A stretch of DNA of 64,000 nucleotides from positions 248,001-312,000 of the forward strand of contig NZ_BMQA01000001.1 in assembly GCF_014647875.1 (NCBI RefSeq), read 5' to 3'. The position numbers were made by a program, and so were the translations under genes. This document shows positions 60,627-64,000 of the stretch, piece by piece. Numbering within the stretch: the stretch's first letter is position 1; each line of letters begins with the position of its first letter. The notes beneath the pieces are model-generated. The model was not told the DNA's origin. It was given only the letters and a program-made list of their open reading frames with translations, and ran no database searches. The stretch is from Streptomyces brasiliensis. Its GTDB lineage: Bacteria > Actinomycetota > Actinomycetes > Streptomycetales > Streptomycetaceae.

Positions 60627-61919
60627 TCACGCGTTCCAGATCTTCTCGGCGTCGCGCTGCCAGTCGGTGAGGATGGAGCCGATGCTCTTGGGCTTGGCGA
60701 TGAACTTGGTCAGGGCGGTGTCCGCGGTGGGCTGGAGGGCGTCGCTGGAGTCGCGGTTGAAGAACTGGGTGATCTCCGCGGCCTCCTCGATGTGCTGGCG
60801 GCCCTTCTGCACCAGCGGGGTCCCGGCGTCCTTGGCGTCGGGGTTCGTGGGCAGGACGGTGCCGGAGGAGCCCTTGATGTAGATCTCCTGGGCCTCCGCG
60901 GTGGCGAGGTAGCGCATCAGGTCGACGACCTCGTCGCGGCGTCCGGTGCGGGCGCTGGCGAAGTAGCCGTCCGTGGGCGCCTCTTCGGCGAGCGGGACCT
61001 TGCTGTCGATGATCGGGAAGCGGAAGAAGTCGATGTCGTCGAGGGCGTTCTTCGGTGCCGCGTCGGCGAAGAAGGTGCCGATGAGCATCATGCCGCTGCG
61101 GCCGTTGAGCAGGGAGGTGGTGGCGTCCTGGAAGGCGACCGCGGTGCCGTTCGGGTCGACGTACGGCAGGACCTCCGCCCAGCGGTCGAAGACCTTGCGC
61201 ACCTCGGGGTCGTCGAACCGGTGCTTCCCGGCGAGGAGTTCACGGTGGTAGACGGCGCCGTTGATCCGGATGTCGAGATAGTCGAACCAGGCGGACGCTA
61301 CCCAGGCGGTGTTGCCGCCGGCGCCGAGGCCGATCGGCGCGATGCCCTTGGACTTCAGCTTGTCGCACAGGTCGAGGAACTCGTCCCAGCTCTTGGGCTC
61401 CTGCACGCCCCACTTGGCGAAATTGGACTTCCGGTAGAACATGCCCCACCAGTAGTAGGTGGTGGGCACGAAGACCTTCTTGCCGGAGGTCGCGGTGCAC
61501 AGCGTGTTCAGCGCCTTGGAGTAGCCCTTGAGCTCGGGCGAGGACCACACCTCGCCGAGGTCGAGCAGCAGGTCCTTCTTCGCGTAGGCGTCCGCGACCG
61601 AGCCGGGGTACCAGGTGTACACGTCCGGCGGGTTGGCGGAGGTGAGGTAGGTGGGCAGCTGGGTGCGGAAGGTCTCGGCCGCCACGGTGTTGAGGCTGGC
61701 CTTGCCGGAGCCCTTCTTGGCGTAGGCGGCGACCACGTCCTCCATCGCGGCCTTGGCCTGCGGGGCGGAGAGGTTGGACTGGAGGGTCACCGCGCCGCCC
61801 CCGGAGGAGCTCTTGCCGGAGGAGGAGCCGGCGGTGACACAGCCGCTGAGCAGTGCCGTCGTCCCGACGGCACCGAGGCCGGCGAGGAACAGCCGACGGC
61901 TGGGGTGTTGGTTCGTCAT
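60627..61919 (-). CDS. Sugar ABC transporter substrate-binding lipoprotein
   Basis: 430 residues, first gene of the galactoside operon. Twin-arginine-like start SRRLFLAGLGAVGTTALLSG followed by a lipobox Cys (LLSGC). A Ser/Gly linker (SSSGKSSSGGG) precedes the family 1 binding fold (PPDVYTWYPGSVADAYAKKD; NGRSGMMLIGTFFADAAP). Likely ligands are melibiose/raffinose-type oligosaccharides. ATG at 61919; its promoter is at 61990-62034. Confidence 0.9.
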   Translation of the reverse strand: MTNQHPSRRLFLAGLGAVGTTALLSGCVTAGSSSGKSSSGGGAVTLQSNLSAPQAKAAMEDVVAAYAKKGSGKASLNTVAAETFRTQLPTYLTSANPPDVYTWYPGSVADAYAKKDLLLDLGEVWSSPELKGYSKALNTLCTATSGKKVFVPTTYYWWGMFYRKSNFAKWGVQEPKSWDEFLDLCDKLKSKGIAPIGLGAGGNTAWVASAWFDYLDIRINGAVYHRELLAGKHRFDDPEVRKVFDRWAEVLPYVDPNGTAVAFQDATTSLLNGRSGMMLIGTFFADAAPKNALDDIDFFRFPIIDSKVPLAEEAPTDGYFASARTGRRDEVVDLMRYLATAEAQEIYIKGSSGTVLPTNPDAKDAGTPLVQKGRQHIEEAAEITQFFNRDSSDALQPTADTALTKFIAKPKSIGSILTDWQRDAEKIWNA

Positions 61920-62014
61920 GGAGTGCTCCCTGTGGATCCGCATGGCGGGGCCGGCCCTCCTGACGGCCGGGGCCCCGCTCGCGGCGGATCCAGGTTCGCG
62001 TGGCTCGATCACCA

Positions 62015-62034
62015 CGTCAAGATTAATTCCTAAT
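62015..62034 (-). promoter_or_regulatory. Promoter and AT-rich inverted repeat of the galactoside operon
   Basis: On the minus strand ATTAGGAATTAAT (62034-62022) has ATTA/TAAT ends and is followed directly by TTGACG (62020-62015), a good -35 box. The AT content is exceptional for this window. A repressor on the repeat would lie just upstream of -35. Candidates are the DgoR-like GntR protein or a LacI/ROK regulator outside the window. Confidence 0.5.
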
Positions 62035-64000
62035 TTATTTGAACTGGGTCAGGTGCACGGAGCCGTCGACCCCGCGGTACACGGCGTCGACCGAGCCGTC
62101 CGGACCCGCCACCGCCCCGAGCGCACCGTCGAACGCGGCGCTGGGGAACTCCTGCCGCTTGCTCCACCACTGCCAGGCACCGTTCTCGTAGCGCTGCTGC
62201 CAGAGGGTGTAGTCGCCGGCCCGTGCGTACAGCACCACGGCGTCGCCCACGGCGACCAGCGTCGGGCTGCCGCTCACGGTCCCGCCGAGCGAACTCCATT
62301 CCGACCACTGGCCGGAGGTGTCGCGCGAGCGCGTCCACACGTCGTCGGCCGCGGTGCGCACGGCCACATGGATCCGCCCCCGCGCGTCGACCACGGCGGA
62401 CGGCCTGCCGTACACCGTGCGCTCCCCCGGCGTGCCGAGCGACGACCAGCCGGACACCGGCCCGCGCTGCACGACGCTTCCGTCCGCGCCACGCGCGAAC
62501 AGAGTCCAGTGCGCGGGGTCGGTGAAGGCCACCGACGGGGCGTCGGTCAGCTTTCCGCCGAGGTCCTGCCAGGCGCCCCAGCGTCCGTGCGTGAACACCC
62601 GGCGGTACGCCCGCGAGTCGGCGCCGCGCACGAAGACGTCGATCCGGCCGCCGGCCGAGGCGTAGGCCGCGGGCTGGCCGAGGATCTTCCCGCCCGCCGG
62701 TCCGCCCAGGTCCGTCGTCCGCGTCCGGGCGCCGTCCTCCGCGCGCTGCACGAGGGTGCCGCCGGGGCTGCGGAAGAACGTGGTGAGCGCATCGCCGGCG
62801 CGGACGACCGCCGGGCTCGCCGAGGTGGGCGCGTGCAGGTCGGCGCCGGGCACGGCGTCCTCGCCGGTGAGCTTCAGGAACGCGGTGCCGTGCGCCGGGA
62901 CGTCGACGGTGTACGACCCGGTGTGCGTGCCGCGGTCGGCGCGCGCCCTGAGGTCACGCACCTTGACGGCGCCGCCGAGGGCCACGTCCGAGAAGTTCAC
63001 GGTCCGCTCGACCGCCTGGTCCGAGCGGTTGAGCAGGACGACCGCGCGCTTGCCGTGCCCGGAGAGCACTTTGCTGTAGACGTCGCCCACCGAGTCGGTG
63101 GCCACCCGGACGCCCTGCACGGCGAGCGGGTCCTGGTCGACGGCGATGATCTCGGGGTTGCGCAGCGTCCGCAGCATCGAGTCGGACAGGGTGCGCGGGT
63201 CGGAGCCGAGGACGAGCGGGGAGGCCATCTCGGCCCACATCACGAACTGGGTGGTCGACTCCTCCTCCGTCAGCTCCAGCGTGCCGTCGGCCATGGGGCG
63301 CGTGGGGATGAGGTAGTCGGGGTCGTTGTAGTGGCCGGGACCCTGCGCCTCGGGATTCCAGGCGTTCGCGTCCATGTTCCGCAGCACGTTGGGCCACTGG
63401 CCGGGGCTCGGGGTGCCCCAGGCGATGTCGGTGCCGGTGCGCCAGGAGTCCGCGATCGTCGGGGCGTAGACGTACGTGTTGTGCGCGTCCTGCTCGGGGG
63501 TGTGCGGCAGACCCCAGTCGTCGGTGAGCGGGTTGCACAGGTTCAGCAGCATCTTGCGGCCGGACTTGGCGACCGCGTCGCTGAACTCCTTGAACGCCGG
63601 GCCGGGATCGAGCTTGGCGCCGATGCCGCACAGGAAGTCGACCTTGATCGCGTCGATCTTCCAGTCCGCGAACTGCTGGGCGTCCTCTGTGTAGTGGCCG
63701 CGGCTGCCCAGGCCGCAGCTCTTGCCGCCGTCGTAGGTGCCGGCGTCGGTGTAGATGCCGGCCCGCAGACCGCGCTGGTGAAGATAGGAGACGAGGGCCG
63801 GGATCCCGGACGGGAAGCGGTCCGGGTTGGCCGTCAAGTGCCCCTGTGCGTCACGGGGGTTGTCGGCCTGCCAGCCGCCGTCGAGCCACACGATGTCGTA
63901 TCCGCTGTCGCGCAGACCGCTGCTGACGAGCTTGTCCGCGACGGACCGCACTTCCTTCTCGGTGGGCGCACCGAGGCCGTAGTAGGTGTTCCAGCCCATG
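62035..64000 (-). CDS. GH27 alpha-galactosidase with C-terminal beta-propeller (partial)
   Basis: About 655 residues to the window edge; the N-terminus, including the expected signal peptide, lies beyond. The GH27 barrel starts at MGWNTYYGLGAPTEKEV. The nucleophile Asp is in DAIKVDFLCGIGAKLD and acid/base Asp in SWRTGTDIAWGTP; MWAEMASPLVLGSDPR is conserved. A beta-sandwich follows (GHGKRAVVLLNRSDQAVE). The last ~240 residues are repeats such as GRIDVFVRGADSRAYRRV, RWGAWQDLGG and GQWSEWSSLGG, a PLL/tectonin-like propeller likely binding polysaccharide. Secreted debranching of galactomannan or raffinose sugars is expected. Promoter shared region is downstream; the gene itself is read separately from the transporter operon. 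Confidence 0.9.
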   Translation of the reverse strand, partial: MGWNTYYGLGAPTEKEVRSVADKLVSSGLRDSGYDIVWLDGGWQADNPRDAQGHLTANPDRFPSGIPALVSYLHQRGLRAGIYTDAGTYDGGKSCGLGSRGHYTEDAQQFADWKIDAIKVDFLCGIGAKLDPGPAFKEFSDAVAKSGRKMLLNLCNPLTDDWGLPHTPEQDAHNTYVYAPTIADSWRTGTDIAWGTPSPGQWPNVLRNMDANAWNPEAQGPGHYNDPDYLIPTRPMADGTLELTEEESTTQFVMWAEMASPLVLGSDPRTLSDSMLRTLRNPEIIAVDQDPLAVQGVRVATDSVGDVYSKVLSGHGKRAVVLLNRSDQAVERTVNFSDVALGGAVKVRDLRARADRGTHTGSYTVDVPAHGTAFLKLTGEDAVPGADLHAPTSASPAVVRAGDALTTFFRSPGGTLVQRAEDGARTRTTDLGGPAGGKILGQPAAYASAGGRIDVFVRGADSRAYRRVFTHGRWGAWQDLGGKLTDAPSVAFTDPAHWTLFARGADGSVVQRGPVSGWSSLGTPGERTVYGRPSAVVDARGRIHVAVRTAADDVWTRSRDTSGQWSEWSSLGGTVSGSPTLVAVGDAVVLYARAGDYTLWQQRYENGAWQWWSKRQEFPSAAFDGALGAVAGPDGSVDAVYRGVDGSVHLTQFK

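Noticed and set aside
1..64000. tRNA, rRNA, CRISPR arrays, IS elements, attachment sites
   Set aside because: No cloverleaf-like segment, rRNA-like stretch, regularly spaced repeats, transposase or integrase motif was recognised on reading; a dedicated RNA/IS search was not possible here.

Overview
The window is very GC-rich actinobacterial DNA, most likely from Streptomyces. Start codons are often GTG, operons are tightly packed with 1- or 4-base stop/start overlaps (TGATG, GTGA, ATGA), and third codon positions are extremely GC-rich. No rRNA, tRNA, CRISPR array, IS element or phage gene was seen.

Region 1 (about 1-32.3 kb) is a catabolic island for an aromatic acid. It contains a molybdenum hydroxylase (Mo and 2Fe-2S subunits, cut by the left edge), a UbiD-type decarboxylase, and a three-part Rieske oxygenase system (oxygenase, 2Fe-2S ferredoxin, FAD reductase). 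It also holds two 4,5-dihydroxyphthalate-decarboxylase-like proteins, a 4-oxalomesaconate hydratase (LigJ type) and a 4-carboxy-4-hydroxy-2-oxoadipate aldolase (LigK/ProA type). Further members are a zinc alcohol dehydrogenase, an RpiB isomerase, a PanB-like protein, an unusual alpha/beta hydrolase, a class II aldolase and three bicupins. Uptake is by an Fe/carboxylate-type ABC transporter with two paralogous lipoproteins, plus an MFS protein. The pathway converges on the protocatechuate/gallate meta-cleavage lower route (oxalomesaconate to CHA to pyruvate plus oxaloacetate). No LigAB-type ring-cleavage enzyme is visible, so the cupins are the natural candidates. Two ATPases unexpected in such a cluster sit beside cupin genes: an EutA-like reactivase without any EutBC, and a Pch2/TRIP13-like AAA+ protein. 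Seven promoter regions carry versions of one operator (TGGWCTTATGGWCTAACCAT or its palindromic core TGGT-N3-ACCA). A FadR-type GntR regulator at 30.6-31.4 kb is its likely reader. A second GntR protein at 2.4-3.1 kb probably reads a separate pair of TGTCGACA sites.

Region 2 (about 32.3-47 kb) is a mixed stretch with several decayed genes (a glycosyltransferase, an MFS transporter, a ricin-lectin protein, and fragments at 46.4-47.0 kb). These lie between intact genes: LysR, a quinone reductase, a STAND ATPase with no DNA-binding domain, a small NlpC/P60-like protein, an MFS-UspA fusion with its MarR regulator, an isochorismatase-fold protein, a DHA2 efflux pump with its MarR regulator, an enoyl-CoA hydratase-family hydrolase and a methyltransferase.

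Region 3 (47.0-50.4 kb) is a full-length pyruvate carboxylase.

Region 4 (50.6-64 kb) is an alpha-galactoside utilisation locus on the minus strand. It comprises a GH27 alpha-galactosidase (cut by the right edge) and an 11-gene operon: sugar ABC transporter (binding protein and two permeases), GH36 alpha-galactosidase, SDR sugar dehydrogenase, DgoR-like regulator, D-galactonate dehydratase, aldose-epimerase-like protein, KDPG/KDPGal aldolase, SMP-30 lactonase and PfkB kinase. Together these make up a complete oxidative (De Ley-Doudoroff) galactose route rather than the Leloir route. No dedicated transporter ATPase is present, as is usual in Streptomyces, where a shared MsiK-type ATPase serves such systems.
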